A stretch of 64,000 nt of DNA from Cerasicoccus sp. TK19100 (GTDB taxonomy: Bacteria > Verrucomicrobiota > Verrucomicrobiia > Opitutales > Cerasicoccaceae): positions 216,736 to 280,735 of the forward strand of contig NZ_JAPWDU010000007.1 of NCBI RefSeq assembly GCF_027257155.1, read 5' to 3'. Shown piece after piece: positions 54,309 to 63,076 of this stretch. The stretch's first letter is position 1; the number at the start of each line of letters is the position of its first letter. The position numbers and the translations under genes were made by a program. Under the pieces are notes generated by a model. The model did not search any database. It was not told the DNA's origin and was given only the letters and a program-made list of their open reading frames with translations.

Positions 54309-54815
54309 TTAGGCTTCGGCCTTTTCTTCCTCTTCGGAAGCTTCCTCGGTGGTCTCTTCGATCGGGTTTTCGGAAACGACTTCCCACTCGAGCGAGTAGG
54401 TGATTTCCGGGTGCAGCTTCACCTTGGTGACGTGCTTGCCAAGGGTCTTGACCGGAGTGTGCAGGTTGAGCTGCTTGCGCTCGACTTCGATGCCGTCTTC
54501 CTTGAGGCGGTCGACGAGGTCCTGTGAAGTAACGGAGCCAAACATCTTGCCGCCTTCACCGGTCTTCACCGCGATAGCGATGGAAACGGTTTCGAGGCGG
54601 GCCAGGACTTGCTCAGCGTGCTCGCGCTCTTGGGCGAGGCGGGCTTCCTTGCGGGCCTGGAGGGCTTCGATGTGCTTCTTGTTGGCGCGGTTGACTGGCA
54701 GGGCCAGCTTGCGCGGAAGCAGGAAATTGCGGGCGTAGCCAGCCTTGACGGAAACTTGGTCGCCTTCGTGGCCGAGATTCTCGACGGGCTCGAGGAGTAA
54801 AACGTCTTGGTTCAT
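54309..54815 (-). CDS. rplI: 50S ribosomal protein L9
   Basis: A 168-residue L9 with the signature N-terminal domain (DVLLLEPVENLGHEGDQVSVKAGYARNFLLPRKLAL), the long connecting helix, and the C-terminal RNA-binding domain (KMFGSVTSQDLVDRL). The acidic tail TTEEASEEEEKAEA is an extension beyond the usual 150 residues. L9 is more often next to rpsF/rpsR; here it follows rplS. Confidence 0.95.
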   Translation of the reverse strand: MNQDVLLLEPVENLGHEGDQVSVKAGYARNFLLPRKLALPVNRANKKHIEALQARKEARLAQEREHAEQVLARLETVSIAIAVKTGEGGKMFGSVTSQDLVDRLKEDGIEVERKQLNLHTPVKTLGKHVTKVKLHPEITYSLEWEVVSENPIEETTEEASEEEEKAEA

Positions 54816-54836
54816 TGGTAAATTCCGTCTCGAGGG

Positions 54837-55208
54837 TTACTTCTTGCGGCCGGCTTCGATGAGGCGCTTTTCCTTCACCTCGGTCGCCTTCTTGCCAATG
54901 CGTTCGCGCAGGTAGTAGAGGCGTGCCTTGCGGGTGATGGATTCACGGTCGACTTCGATCTGGTCGATGTTCGGGCTGTGGATCGGGAATACCTTCTCGA
55001 CGCCTTCGCCGAAGCTGATGCGGCGGACCGTGAACGTTTCACGGATGCCGGAGCCCTTGCGGGCGATAACGATGCCAGCGAAAATCTGGATACGTTCCTT
55101 GTCGCCTTCACGGACGCGGGTGTGGACGCGCACGCCGTCACCTACCTTGAAATTTAGGCGGCTGGCGTCGAGTTGGTCCGAGGTGACTTCTTCAAGTGTG
55201 GCTTGCAT
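54837..55208 (-). CDS. rplS: 50S ribosomal protein L19
   Basis: A 123-residue L19 of normal length: [56 protein letters not shown] and [18 protein letters not shown] C-terminus (here [14 protein letters not shown]). Lies between trmD and rplI on the minus strand with short gaps of 10 and 21 bases, probably one operon. Confidence 0.97.
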   Translation of the reverse strand: MQATLEEVTSDQLDASRLNFKVGDGVRVHTRVREGDKERIQIFAGIVIARKGSGIRETFTVRRISFGEGVEKVFPIHSPNIDQIEVDRESITRKARLYYLRERIGKKATEVKEKRLIEAGRKK

Positions 55209-55218
55209 GACTGGTGAA

Positions 55219-55911
55219 TTACTGGGGGCCCTCAGTGTCGGTGTTTTCCAACAGGTCGGGCCGGCGTTCTTTGGTTTTTAAATAGCTTTGTTCCCGCCTC
55301 CACGCCGCGATTTTCGCGTGATCGCCACTGAGCAAAACGTCCGGAACTTTCATTCCGCGATACTCTGCTGGACGCGTGAATTGAGGAAAACCGAGGAAAG
55401 TGCCGTGAAAGGAGTCCTGCGTCAAGGATTTTTCTTCACCTAAAACGCCAGGCACGTAACGGGCCACGCAGTCGATGAGCACACAGGCGGGCAGGGTGCC
55501 GTTGGTCAGCACGTAATCGCCGATCGAAACCTCCCGCGTAATGAGCGTATCGCGCACACGTTGGTCGATGCCCTCGTAGTGCCCGCTGACCAAAACCAGG
55601 TGCTCTTTGGCCGCCAATTCCCGGACTAGCGGCGTGTTCAGCGGCTCGCCGTCGGGGCACAAATAAATGACCTCTGCGCCGGGCGTGGCGACCTCTTCAA
55701 TCGACAAAAACAGTGGCTCGGGCGAGAGCAGCATCCCCGCGCCCCCGCCAAAGGGGCGGTCGTCGGCGGTCTTGTGCTTATTTTGCGACCAATCCCGCAG
55801 GTCGTGCACGCCAATCTCCAGCAGGCCTTTCTTGGCGGCCTGCCCGAGCATGCTTTCCTGCAAGTAGCCCTCGGCCATGCGAGGGAAAAGGGTAATTAGG
55901 TCGAAGCGCAT
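55219..55911 (-). CDS. trmD: tRNA (guanine-N1)-methyltransferase
   Basis: Methylates G37 of tRNAs with a G36 using S-adenosylmethionine. The 230-residue SPOUT protein shows [36 protein letters not shown] and the trefoil-knot loop [19 protein letters not shown]. Usual order is rpsP-rimM-trmD-rplS. Here trmD is directly followed by rplS, but upstream, in place of rimM, lies a zinc-ribbon gene bounded by inverted repeats. Confidence 0.96.
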   Translation of the reverse strand: MRFDLITLFPRMAEGYLQESMLGQAAKKGLLEIGVHDLRDWSQNKHKTADDRPFGGGAGMLLSPEPLFLSIEEVATPGAEVIYLCPDGEPLNTPLVRELAAKEHLVLVSGHYEGIDQRVRDTLITREVSIGDYVLTNGTLPACVLIDCVARYVPGVLGEEKSLTQDSFHGTFLGFPQFTRPAEYRGMKVPDVLLSGDHAKIAAWRREQSYLKTKERRPDLLENTDTEGPQ

Positions 55912-55937
55912 GGGGGAAAGTCAGAATTATGAATGCA

Positions 55938-55955
55938 GAATTATGAATTATGAAA
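55938..55955 (+). repeat. Left arm of an inverted repeat flanking the zinc-ribbon gene
   Basis: GAATTATGAATTATGAAA, the counterpart of the right arm at 56310-56328 read on the opposite strand, with one base inserted in the right arm. A partial extra copy (GAATTATGAAT) lies just outside at 55924-55934. Confidence 0.75.
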
Positions 55956-56304
55956 CTTTTGGTGGAAACACATAATGAAGATTGAACCTATACAAAGTGG
56001 CCAGCCATTTGGTTGATCCATTCTCATTCACGCACTCCACTTCAAAAGCCAGATTCTCAGGATCTGAATTATGGCTAATCAAAACGGTGCCGGTGTCACC
56101 AATTTCAACGGCTTGTGGGCAATCCTCTGGCAGGGAAATTACTTTCACAGCATCGTACTCGCTCAGTTCTTTCCAGCAAAAGTAACACTCGCTTATAAGC
56201 GGTTCACCAATTTCCAGTCCATGATTTCTGTGCCAATTCAAAGGGTCATCTGGACGAATATGGTAGTGCAAATCGCACACAGGACATTTACCAAACGGCA
56301 TCAT
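55948..56304 (-). CDS. Zinc-ribbon protein with DUF4926-like domain
   Basis: A 118-residue protein. N-terminal CPVCDLHYH ... CYFCWKEL provides two CxxC pairs, a likely zinc ribbon (residues 7-46). The C-terminal part (YDAVKVISLPEDCPQAVEIGDTGTVLISHN ... NENGSTKWLATL) matches the small beta-barrel DUF4926 pattern found in toxin-immunity-like or stress proteins. Function unknown. It occupies the rimM position, has its own spacer on both sides, and is enclosed by 18-bp inverted repeats, which suggests insertion as a unit. Start at 56304 or the next ATG. Confidence 0.7.
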   Translation of the reverse strand: MMPFGKCPVCDLHYHIRPDDPLNWHRNHGLEIGEPLISECYFCWKELSEYDAVKVISLPEDCPQAVEIGDTGTVLISHNSDPENLAFEVECVNENGSTKWLATLYRFNLHYVFPPKVS

Positions 56305-56309
56305 CTACC

Positions 56310-56328
56310 TTTCATAATTCATAATTTC
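56310..56328 (+). repeat. Right arm of the inverted repeat flanking the zinc-ribbon gene
   Basis: TTTCATAATTCATAATTTC; its reverse complement equals the left arm at 55938-55955 apart from one extra A. Confidence 0.75.
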
Positions 56329-56338
56329 CTTATGAAAC

Positions 56339-56363
56339 AAAAAACCCCGGCGCGAAGCCGGGG
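56339..56363 (-). terminator. Rho-independent terminator of rpsP
   Basis: On the minus strand CCCCGGC, TTCGC loop, GCCGGGG, followed by T6 (A-run at 56339-56344). rpsP is therefore terminated before the zinc-ribbon gene, unlike the usual read-through to rimM-trmD. Confidence 0.9.
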
Positions 56364-56402
56364 CCAGAATTCGAGGTCAGGTAAAAGGTGACCTGTTTGC
56401 CG

Positions 56403-56672
56403 TTAGGCTTCGACGGCGGCAGCCTCAGCGCGACGGGCGCGGTTGATGAGGGTGCGAGCGGTGTCGGTCGGCTTGGCGCCTACGCCTACCCAGTAATCTA
56501 CGCGCTCAAGGTTGAGCTTGAGTTCGGCGTCGTTGCCGCGTGCGCACGGGGCGTAGTTGCCCAGAACTTCGTTGTGACGGCCGTCGCGGCGGTTGCTCGC
56601 TTCAGCTACCACGATGCGGTAGACCGGATTGTGGGTGGAGCCGTGGCGCTGGAGTCGGATTTTAAGTGCCAT
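56403..56672 (-). CDS. rpsP: 30S ribosomal protein S16
   Basis: An 89-residue S16: MALKIRLQRHGSTHNPVYRIVVAEASNRRDGR, LGNYAPCA, LERVDYWVGVGAKPTDTARTLI. Normal length. First gene of the ribosomal/tRNA-methylase region on the minus strand, and monocistronic because of the terminator directly after it. Confidence 0.97.
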   Translation of the reverse strand: MALKIRLQRHGSTHNPVYRIVVAEASNRRDGRHNEVLGNYAPCARGNDAELKLNLERVDYWVGVGAKPTDTARTLINRARRAEAAAVEA

Positions 56673-56795
56673 GATGTAAACTAGACTGAAAAAAGTGTGT
56701 TACGAGTGCTGGATTAATGGAAAACAGAGGAAAAAATAGGTTGCGGCTACCTCTGTCAAGCCGCATTTACTCGAAAACCTGCGTATTATTCTCCC

Positions 56796-57296
56796 ATGGA
56801 CGCTGAATCGATTATTCATGATTTTGAGCTGGAGCCCTTGCCGCATGAGGGTGGCTGGTTTCGCCGTATTTACACCGACGATGAGCAAATTCCGGCCGGC
56901 GTCAAGGGCCCGGCGTGCGGTCTTTCGTCGATTATCTATTATCTGATTACGGTCGAGGGCTACTCCGCGATGCATCGCCTGGTCCGCTCCAATGAGACTT
57001 TTCATTGGCACGCGGGCGACCCGATGGAGCAATTAATCCTCCACCCGGACGGCAAAGGCGAAAAAATTACCCTGGGCAACGATTTCTCGCGCGGCCACCA
57101 GCCGATGTCGATCATTCCGCGCGGCTGCTGGCAAGGTGCCCGCCTGACCGACGAGACTTCTTACCACGGCTATGCCTTCATGTCGGTCGTGGTGACGCCA
57201 GAATTCTGGTGGGAAGATTTCGTTTTGGGCGATGCCGAGGTCCTCGCCGAAGAATATCCCACGTGGAAAGACGAAATCTTGCGGCTCTCGCGTTAA
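56796..57296 (+). CDS. Cupin-type DUF985 family protein
   Basis: A 166-residue single-domain cupin. Features are LPHEGGWFRRIYTDDEQIP, SSIIYYLITVEGYSAMHRLVRSNETFHWHAGDPMEQLILH (metal-like His residues) and the end VVVTPEFWWEDFVLGDAEVLAEEYP, all typical of DUF985 proteins. Function is not firmly known; the fold suggests binding of a small ligand. Its stop codon sits at the left border of a palindromic repeat element. Confidence 0.85.
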   Translation: MDAESIIHDFELEPLPHEGGWFRRIYTDDEQIPAGVKGPACGLSSIIYYLITVEGYSAMHRLVRSNETFHWHAGDPMEQLILHPDGKGEKITLGNDFSRGHQPMSIIPRGCWQGARLTDETSYHGYAFMSVVVTPEFWWEDFVLGDAEVLAEEYPTWKDEILRLSR

Positions 57297-57387
57297 AGGT
57301 AGGGCGCAGTCTCCAGACAAGCCGTCCAGTGGAGTGGCAACGAAGCCATCTAACGTGGCGGCTTGTCTGGAGACTGCGCCCTACCTT
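57296..57387. repeat. Palindromic element with 29-bp perfect inverted repeats
   Basis: The 29 bases 57296-57324 (AAGGTAGGGCGCAGTCTCCA, continued) are the exact reverse complement of 57359-57387. The 34-base interior can add small stems. No T tract follows. The size and form (92 bp) fit a REP or MITE-like element rather than a terminator. Confidence 0.85.
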
Positions 57388-57458
57388 AAGCAGATTGTTA
57401 GAATATTCCCTTCGCAACTCGCCTTGCATCGCGCGTCTGGATCCGCCAAATTGCCCGC

Positions 57459-58097
57459 ATGACCAATCCCGCTGACATGCGCCGCGAATACACGCAGGCC
57501 GGGCTCTCCGAAGATAACGCCTTGGCCGATCCAATTGCGCAGTTCCGCCTGTGGTTTGAGCAAGCCCTGGCGGCGCAGCTCGTCGAGCCCAATGCGATGA
57601 CGCTGTCCACCGTCGATGGCGAGGGCGCGCCGGACTCCCGCACCGTCCTGCTGAAGGCCTACGATGAGCGCGGCTTTGTGTTTTTCACGAATTACCACAG
57701 TGCCAAGGCGGCTCACATTGCAGATAATCCGCGTGTGGCGCTGCTGTTCCCGTGGTTGGGACTTGAGCGGCAGGTAAAAATCCGCGGTGTCGCCGAAAAG
57801 ATATCCGCCAAGGAGTCGCTGAAGTATTTTCTGAGCCGCCCGCGTGGCAGCCAGCTTGGCGCGTGGGTGTCGAATCAGAGCAGCGTGATCACCTCCCGCA
57901 GCATCCTCGAAATGAAGCTTGCCGAGATGAAGCGCAAATTCGGCGATGGCGAAATCCCCTTGCCCGATTTTTGGGGCGGCTTTTGCGTGAAGCCGACCTG
58001 GTTTGAGTTCTGGCAAGGCCGCCCGAGCCGCTTGCATGATCGCCTCGCCTACACGCCCGACGGCTCGGCCTGGCGCATTGAGCGCCTCGCCCCTTAA
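57459..58097 (+). CDS. pdxH: Pyridoxamine 5'-phosphate oxidase
   Basis: FMN-dependent enzyme of the last step of vitamin B6 coenzyme synthesis. The 212 residues begin with the conserved [20 protein letters not shown] and contain [62 protein letters not shown] and the C-terminal [12 protein letters not shown] ending in ERLAP. PLP made here serves the DegT aminotransferase among others, though no regulatory link is implied. Confidence 0.95.
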   Translation: MTNPADMRREYTQAGLSEDNALADPIAQFRLWFEQALAAQLVEPNAMTLSTVDGEGAPDSRTVLLKAYDERGFVFFTNYHSAKAAHIADNPRVALLFPWLGLERQVKIRGVAEKISAKESLKYFLSRPRGSQLGAWVSNQSSVITSRSILEMKLAEMKRKFGDGEIPLPDFWGGFCVKPTWFEFWQGRPSRLHDRLAYTPDGSAWRIERLAP

Positions 58098-58154
58098 CCA
58101 GCCTCCGGCTGGACCGTCGGATGCGTTGCATCAGGATTTGCCCAATGGGCAAAT
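58098..58154. repeat. Cluster of three small hairpins after pdxH
   Basis: CCAGCC-TCC-GGCTGG (58098-58112), GATGC-GTT-GCATC (58120-58132) and ATTTGCCC-AAT-GGGCAAAT (58136-58154) follow one another directly after pdxH. None is followed by a T tract. Confidence 0.6.
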
Positions 58155-58216
58155 AGCCATTCCAACTGACTGAGGTAGGGACGCATGGCCGAGGCGTCCG
58201 CCACGAAGGCGTGGCA

Positions 58217-58363
58217 AGGTGGCGGCCGATATCCTTATCGGCCAGAGGCGAATCAGGACAGATTGAATTGGTTCGCGCTTGGTCGATATCCACGAAACAC
58301 GTCCCCTGATAATCATTGAATCTCTGCCTAAATTGTGGCCGATAAGGATATCGGCCGCCACCT
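58217..58363. repeat. Palindromic element with 28-bp perfect inverted repeats
   Basis: The arm at 58217-58244 (AGGTGGCGGCCGATATCCTT, continued) is the exact reverse complement of 58336-58363. Each arm itself holds a smaller dyad (GGCCGATA/TATCGGCC). A 91-base interior has no coding frame of note. The remaining part of the 358-base pdxH-kup gap (58364-58455) shows nothing else I can support. Confidence 0.85.
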
Positions 58364-58455
58364 GGTTGAGAAATTAGCGAGCGCTCTCATCCGCCCATCA
58401 ATTTCCACTGAAAATATCTCGATGCAACGGGACGTTGCCGCCATGATCCCGATCC

Positions 58456-60366
58456 GTGAGTGACAACGCTCCAGGGGGGGAAGCTGCTACGGCCACGAAA
58501 GCCGGATCTGTCGGGCTGATGGTGGGTGCGCTGGGCGTGGTGTTTGGTGACATCGGGACGAGTCCGCTGTATGCCTTTACCGCAGCGTGCCAGTTCCTGG
58601 ATGCCGGGCATTTGGAGGCCTCGGTGCTGGGGATAACCTCGCTGTTTTTCTGGTCGCTGATCCTGGTGGTCACGGTGAAATACCTGGGCTTCGTCATGCG
58701 GGCGGACAACCATGGGGAGGGCGGCGTATTCGCGCTGATGGCCCAGCTGCGGCCGTATTTTCACTCCAAGAAAGGCACGCCTATCGTGCTGCTGATCATG
58801 ATGTTTGGCGCTGCGCTACTACTGGGAGACGGCGTGATCACGCCCGCTATTTCGGTGCTCAGTGCAGTGGAGGGACTGGAGGCGTTCTCGCCCAAGCTGG
58901 AGCATTACGTCGTGCCGCTGTCGATGGTGATCCTCGTCGCGCTCTTCGCGGTGCAGCGCTTTGGCACGGGTAAGATTGGCGTGCTCTTTGGCCCGGTGAT
59001 GCTGGTGTGGTTCATCACGCTGGGTGCGCTGGGGGCCTGGCAACTGGCGCAGCACGGGCTGACGGTGTTGGCCGCAGCAAATCCCTACCACGCCGTACAT
59101 TTTCTGGTGACGCATTGGCAAACGGCGATCTGGGTGATTGGGGCGGTCGTCCTTTGCGTAACGGGGGCCGAGGCGCTTTTTGCGGATATGGGCCACTTCG
59201 GGCGCAAGCCGATCACGCTAGCCTGGTATTTCATCGCGCTGCCGGGCCTGGTGCTGAATTACTTTGGGCAGGCGGCGCTGGTGCTTGCGGCGGGCAAGGC
59301 ACCGGCAAATATCTTTTACGCACTCGTGCCCGATGGCTGGCCCACGCTGGCGTTGATGGTCTTGGCGACGGTGGCGACGATCGTTGCCTCGCAGGCGCTG
59401 ATCTCCGGCTCGTTTGCGCTGGTCCGGCAGGCGATCCAGTTGCGGATACTGCCGCCGCTGCAAATCATCCACACCAGCGAGCAGCATGAGTCGCAGATTT
59501 ACCTGCCACTGGTCAACCAATGCCTCGGCGTGATGTGCCTCCTGACGGTGCTGCTGTTTCGCTCGTCGGACAACCTCGCCGCCGCCTATGGCCTGGCTGA
59601 CACCGGGGCGATGATCGTGACCAGTATCGCGTATTTCTTCGTGCGCATTAAGCGGCAGGAGAAGGGGCTGACGGGCAGTCTGGTCTTGCTGGCGCTATTC
59701 TTTGCCATCGATTTCGCCTTCTTTGGCGCGAATTTGCTCAAGTTGTTTTCCGGCGGCTACTATCCACTGGCGATCGCGGGATTCGCGTTCCTGCTCATGA
59801 TCACCTACCGCGCCGGTCGCCGGGTGATTCACAACTACCACGCCGAGCGCCGCGAGCCGCTAAACAGCTTTCTGGACAAGCTGAACCCCGATGACTACCA
59901 GCGCCTACCCGGCACAGCGGTCTTCCTGACGGGCAATAACTTGGTCATGCCGATCATGCTCGCGAACCAACTACGGCTTTTCCAAAGCATGCGTGAGCGC
60001 AACTTGATCCTCACCATGGCGGCGGAATCCGTCCCCAGTATCGAGGGCGACATGATTACGGAAACGATTCCGCTGGCACACGGCTTTGTGCGGGTAACGG
60101 CGTCCTACGGCTACGAGGACACGCCCGATCTGGATGCGATTATTGCCGAGGCCGAGCGTCGCTTGTTCGACGGTGCCACGCCGCAGCCGGTGGTTTACTT
60201 CGCCTCCCGCGAACGCTTTGTGCCGGACCGCCGCAACGCGATGCCGATGATCATGCAGCGGTTGTTCTCGCTCCAGCTCCGCAACGCCCGGCCCATCTAC
60301 GAATACTTCCGCTGGAAGCCCGATGACTTCGTCGAGGTGATTCAGACGGTGAAGGTGGATAAGTAG
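58456..60366 (+). CDS. kup: Kup-family potassium uptake protein
   Basis: Inner-membrane K+ transporter, probably K+/H+ symport. The 636 residues start at GTG 58456. Twelve hydrophobic helices fill residues 20-450, with the family signature GVVFGDIGTSPLYAF (28-42), NHGEGGVFALMA, LLLGDGVITPAISVLSAVEGL and ALFADMGHFG. A hydrophilic C-terminal domain of about 180 residues ends it. Length is normal for the family. A 22-bp palindrome follows the stop. Confidence 0.96.
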   Translation: MSDNAPGGEAATATKAGSVGLMVGALGVVFGDIGTSPLYAFTAACQFLDAGHLEASVLGITSLFFWSLILVVTVKYLGFVMRADNHGEGGVFALMAQLRPYFHSKKGTPIVLLIMMFGAALLLGDGVITPAISVLSAVEGLEAFSPKLEHYVVPLSMVILVALFAVQRFGTGKIGVLFGPVMLVWFITLGALGAWQLAQHGLTVLAAANPYHAVHFLVTHWQTAIWVIGAVVLCVTGAEALFADMGHFGRKPITLAWYFIALPGLVLNYFGQAALVLAAGKAPANIFYALVPDGWPTLALMVLATVATIVASQALISGSFALVRQAIQLRILPPLQIIHTSEQHESQIYLPLVNQCLGVMCLLTVLLFRSSDNLAAAYGLADTGAMIVTSIAYFFVRIKRQEKGLTGSLVLLALFFAIDFAFFGANLLKLFSGGYYPLAIAGFAFLLMITYRAGRRVIHNYHAERREPLNSFLDKLNPDDYQRLPGTAVFLTGNNLVMPIMLANQLRLFQSMRERNLILTMAAESVPSIEGDMITETIPLAHGFVRVTASYGYEDTPDLDAIIAEAERRLFDGATPQPVVYFASRERFVPDRRNAMPMIMQRLFSLQLRNARPIYEYFRWKPDDFVEVIQTVKVDK

Positions 60367-60376
60367 GGGAGATTTT

Positions 60377-60433
60377 TGCGGATGCTAAGCGGATCGCGGA
60401 TGCTGGCGGATCGCGATCCGCTTAGCATCCGCA
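60377..60433. repeat. Palindromic element with 22-bp perfect inverted repeats
   Basis: TGCGGATGCTAAGCGGATCG (first 20 of 22 bases, 60377-60398) is the exact reverse complement of 60412-60433, around a 13-base loop that repeats the GGATGCTGGCGGATC motif. No downstream T tract. Confidence 0.85.
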
Positions 60434-60520
60434 ATCGATCCGCCATGGTTCCGCAAACGACTGCAGGGAATGAGATCGATTTGAGTCGCATTCGGGCGTT
60501 GGCTTTACCAGATTTTAGTC

Positions 60521-61366
60521 ATGCCCCGTCATTTGTTTATCTTATTCGTCGCAATATTCACCTGCCTGCTGCACGCCGGCTCCCAAGTCGAGCAGCTCGC
60601 GACGGGTTTTAAATTTACCGAAGGGCCGGCGATTTGCCCTGTGGACGGTGCGGTGTATTTCTCGGACATCCCCAATAACCGCATTCATCGCTGGGACCCC
60701 GAGACGGGCGAGGTGACGCTTTTCCGGGAGAACACTGGCGGTGCCAATGGCCTGCTCTTTGCGGACGATGAGACGCTCATCATTTGCGCCGGGCGTGACC
60801 GCCAGGTGCGCGAAGACAATATCACCACCGGCGAGGCAACCGTCCTGGCAACGAAGTTTGACGGCAAATTGCTCAACAGCCCCAACGACACTTGGATAGA
60901 CCCCAAGGGCGGCATCTACTTTACCGATCCGCGCTATGGCAATAGGGATAACCTCGAGCAGGACGGTGAGCACGTTTACTACCTGAGCCCTGACCGCCAG
61001 AGCTTGATCCAGGTGGTCGACGATATGGTGCGGCCCAATGGTATCGTCGGTTCGCCCGACGGGGAGACCCTCATTATCACCGACCACGGTGGCAAGCAGA
61101 CGTGGAAATACGCCATCCAGCCCGACGGAACGTTGCGGGACAAAGTCTTGTTCGCCGATCAGCCTTCGGACGGCATGGCGATGGACGAAGCGGGCAATGT
61201 TTACCTGACGCATACGGCGGTCGATGTCTATTCGCCCGATGGCGAGCTACAGCAAAGTATTGAGCTACCGGAGCGCCCGACCAATGTCACCGTGCTCGGC
61301 GAAGACCCGCTGACGCTCTTTGTGACGGCGCAGAAATCCATCTACCGCATCACGCTGGAGAATTGA
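60521..61366 (+). CDS. Secreted SMP-30/gluconolactonase-like protein
   Basis: A 281-residue six-bladed beta-propeller hydrolase-like protein with a signal peptide (HLFILFVAIFTCLLHAGS). Motifs are FTEGPAICPVDGAVYFSDIPNNRIHRWDPETG, NSPNDTWIDPKGGIYFTDPRYG and RPNGIVGSPDGETLIITDHG, with the Asn/Asp metal ligands of the family. It probably hydrolyses a sugar lactone in the periplasm; substrate unknown. Confidence 0.9.
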   Translation: MPRHLFILFVAIFTCLLHAGSQVEQLATGFKFTEGPAICPVDGAVYFSDIPNNRIHRWDPETGEVTLFRENTGGANGLLFADDETLIICAGRDRQVREDNITTGEATVLATKFDGKLLNSPNDTWIDPKGGIYFTDPRYGNRDNLEQDGEHVYYLSPDRQSLIQVVDDMVRPNGIVGSPDGETLIITDHGGKQTWKYAIQPDGTLRDKVLFADQPSDGMAMDEAGNVYLTHTAVDVYSPDGELQQSIELPERPTNVTVLGEDPLTLFVTAQKSIYRITLEN

Positions 61367-61397
61367 CCGCGCGTAATTACTCCGTTTCGATAACGCC

Positions 61398-61799
61398 ATG
61401 TCCGATGCGCCCACCTTCCGACGCACCCGCCAGCGTGAGGCGATTTACAACGCGCTGAGCGAGGCCGAGCGCCCCTTGAATTTCGAGGAGCTGCTGGAGC
61501 GCGCGCGCATGCATTTCCCCAAGATCGGTGAGCGGACGGTGTTTCGCAACGTGCGCGAAATGTTGGACGAGCACAGCCTGGTGCGGGTTTATCTGCCCGG
61601 CCAGCCCGCGCGCTACGTGCTGCCAACGGGCAATCACTGCCCACATTTCATCTGCCGCAACTGTAATAACGTCTTCGTGCTACCCGAGGAGACGCCCGAC
61701 ATTTTACCTGGTTATGCGAGTAAAATACCCCCGGAATTCATACCCGAGGGAGAGGAGGTCATCATTTACGGCTACTGCCGGGAGTGTCCGCCGGAGTAG
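61398..61799 (+). CDS. Fur-family transcriptional regulator
   Basis: A 133-residue Fur/PerR-type repressor. An N-terminal winged helix (RRTRQREAIYNALSEAERPLNFEELLERAR, ERTVFRNVREMLDEHSLV) is followed by a C-terminal metal domain with HCPHFICRNCNNVF and CREC zinc ligands. Metal specificity (Fe, Zn, Mn or peroxide sensing) cannot be set. No obvious Fur box was noted upstream. Confidence 0.9.
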   Translation: MSDAPTFRRTRQREAIYNALSEAERPLNFEELLERARMHFPKIGERTVFRNVREMLDEHSLVRVYLPGQPARYVLPTGNHCPHFICRNCNNVFVLPEETPDILPGYASKIPPEFIPEGEEVIIYGYCRECPPE

Positions 61800-61951
61800 T
61801 CGGAGGTCATTCTCCGGCTGAGGCCGCATGGATAGGTAGGTGTGTCGGGTCTGGGCCTGACGCTGGGTCGGTTCTTGAACGGAAGGATTTACACTACCTG
61901 ACCGATAGTCAAAACCGTGTAAAATCTTTATGATGGCATAAAGTAAACGCC

Positions 61952-62314
61952 ATGAACATCGAACCAGAATACAACCTAAACTACTCGCAGGTTCTGGAGA
62001 CGGAAATTCGCCTGATCCTGTCTGATGAGAACGAAGATTTTATCCGCAAGAACTGCCGCTTAATCCCTGAGGTGATCGAGCGCTCTTCCTGGCGCGTGCG
62101 TCGGCTGGACACCATGCAGTTTCTGCGGCTTTACACGGGGATGGTTCATGAGTTGGCCCTGTGTTCCAACACCCTCGGCCACATTCGCGATGAGACCATT
62201 GCCGGCATCTGCATCAGCCTGCGCCTGCAGCGCTGTATGAACCGCATTCTTTTACGCACGAAGATCGTGCCTCGCCGCCCAAAGTCCAAACCCGCCTCTA
62301 AGAGCGCCGCCTAG
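61952..62314 (+). CDS. Hypothetical protein, 120 residues
   Basis: Mostly alpha-helical (NLNYSQVLETEIRLILSDENEDFIRKNCRL ... TMQFLRLYTGMVHELALCSN) with a lysine-rich C-terminus (PRRPKSKPASKSAA). No signal peptide, membrane helix or known motif. The 152-base upstream gap holds AT-rich promoter-like sequence but no feature I can define. Confidence 0.6.
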   Translation: MNIEPEYNLNYSQVLETEIRLILSDENEDFIRKNCRLIPEVIERSSWRVRRLDTMQFLRLYTGMVHELALCSNTLGHIRDETIAGICISLRLQRCMNRILLRTKIVPRRPKSKPASKSAA

Positions 62315-62384
62315 GGATAACCGATCCGCTAACCACTGCTGCCCTTGCTTGACCGCCGCGGAAATCTGCCGATGGTAAAGGGCA

Positions 62385-63071
62385 ATGCAATCCGCCGCCC
62401 TGATCGACAGCGCGTCCGCCGCTTTTATAGCGGGCTTGGTCACCAGCCCACACTGTGTGGGGATGTGTGGCCCGATCGGCTGCGCAACGCTACCCTTGGG
62501 CCAGTCGGAAAGTTCGCTGGCCTGGGCAACAGCCAGCTACCACCTGTGCCGCTCGCTGGCGTACATGATCATCTGTCTGCTGGCGGGCCTGATTGGCGGT
62601 TCGGCGCTGGACGCCTTTGGCGCGGCTCCGGCGAAAATATTACCCTGGCTGATGGTCGCCATGTTCCTGGCCGTCGCATTCCGGCTCGACCGGCATTTAC
62701 CCAAGCCTCGGGCTTGGAGCGGACTTTTTCAAAAGATCAGCCGCAAGGTCCGCGCCTTGCCCCGCTGGCTGCTCGGCGCAGGTTTGGGCGCGATGACTCC
62801 GCTGCTGCCCTGCGGCCCGCTTTACCTGATTTTCACCGTGGCGTTGTTTTCCGGGGACCCCGTTCGCGGGGCGGAGATCGGTCTGGCTTTTGCGCTGGGG
62901 ACGATTCCGCTGCTCGCGCTCGCCCAGGGGGGCTATTTCCGCTATAAGGGCAAGTTTTCCCCCACGGTTTTGCGCTGGGTGCAGTGCGTGTTCGCGCTTG
63001 CGGCAGCTGGTTTGATTACCTACCGTATGATTGCCAGCGATGGCTTGTTCGGCGAACAATTCTGTCATTAA
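62385..63071 (+). CDS. SafE/UreH-type membrane protein (sulfite exporter TauE/SafE superfamily)
   Basis: A 228-residue inner-membrane protein with six helices. The first contains FIAGLVTSPHCVGMCGPIGC, the HCxGMCGP signature of the COG2836 subgroup. A second similar repeat (LGAGLGAMTPLLPCGPLYLIFTVALFSG) is in the middle. Relatives are implicated in metal transport and often lie near cytochrome oxidase assembly genes; none is seen here. Function is a guess. Confidence 0.85.
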   Translation: MQSAALIDSASAAFIAGLVTSPHCVGMCGPIGCATLPLGQSESSLAWATASYHLCRSLAYMIICLLAGLIGGSALDAFGAAPAKILPWLMVAMFLAVAFRLDRHLPKPRAWSGLFQKISRKVRALPRWLLGAGLGAMTPLLPCGPLYLIFTVALFSGDPVRGAEIGLAFALGTIPLLALAQGGYFRYKGKFSPTVLRWVQCVFALAAAGLITYRMIASDGLFGEQFCH

Positions 63072-63076
63072 CACTC

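Noticed and set aside
57296..57387. Terminator after the cupin gene
   Set aside because: The stem is far longer than usual (29 bp) and no T tract follows on either strand; a repeat element fits better.
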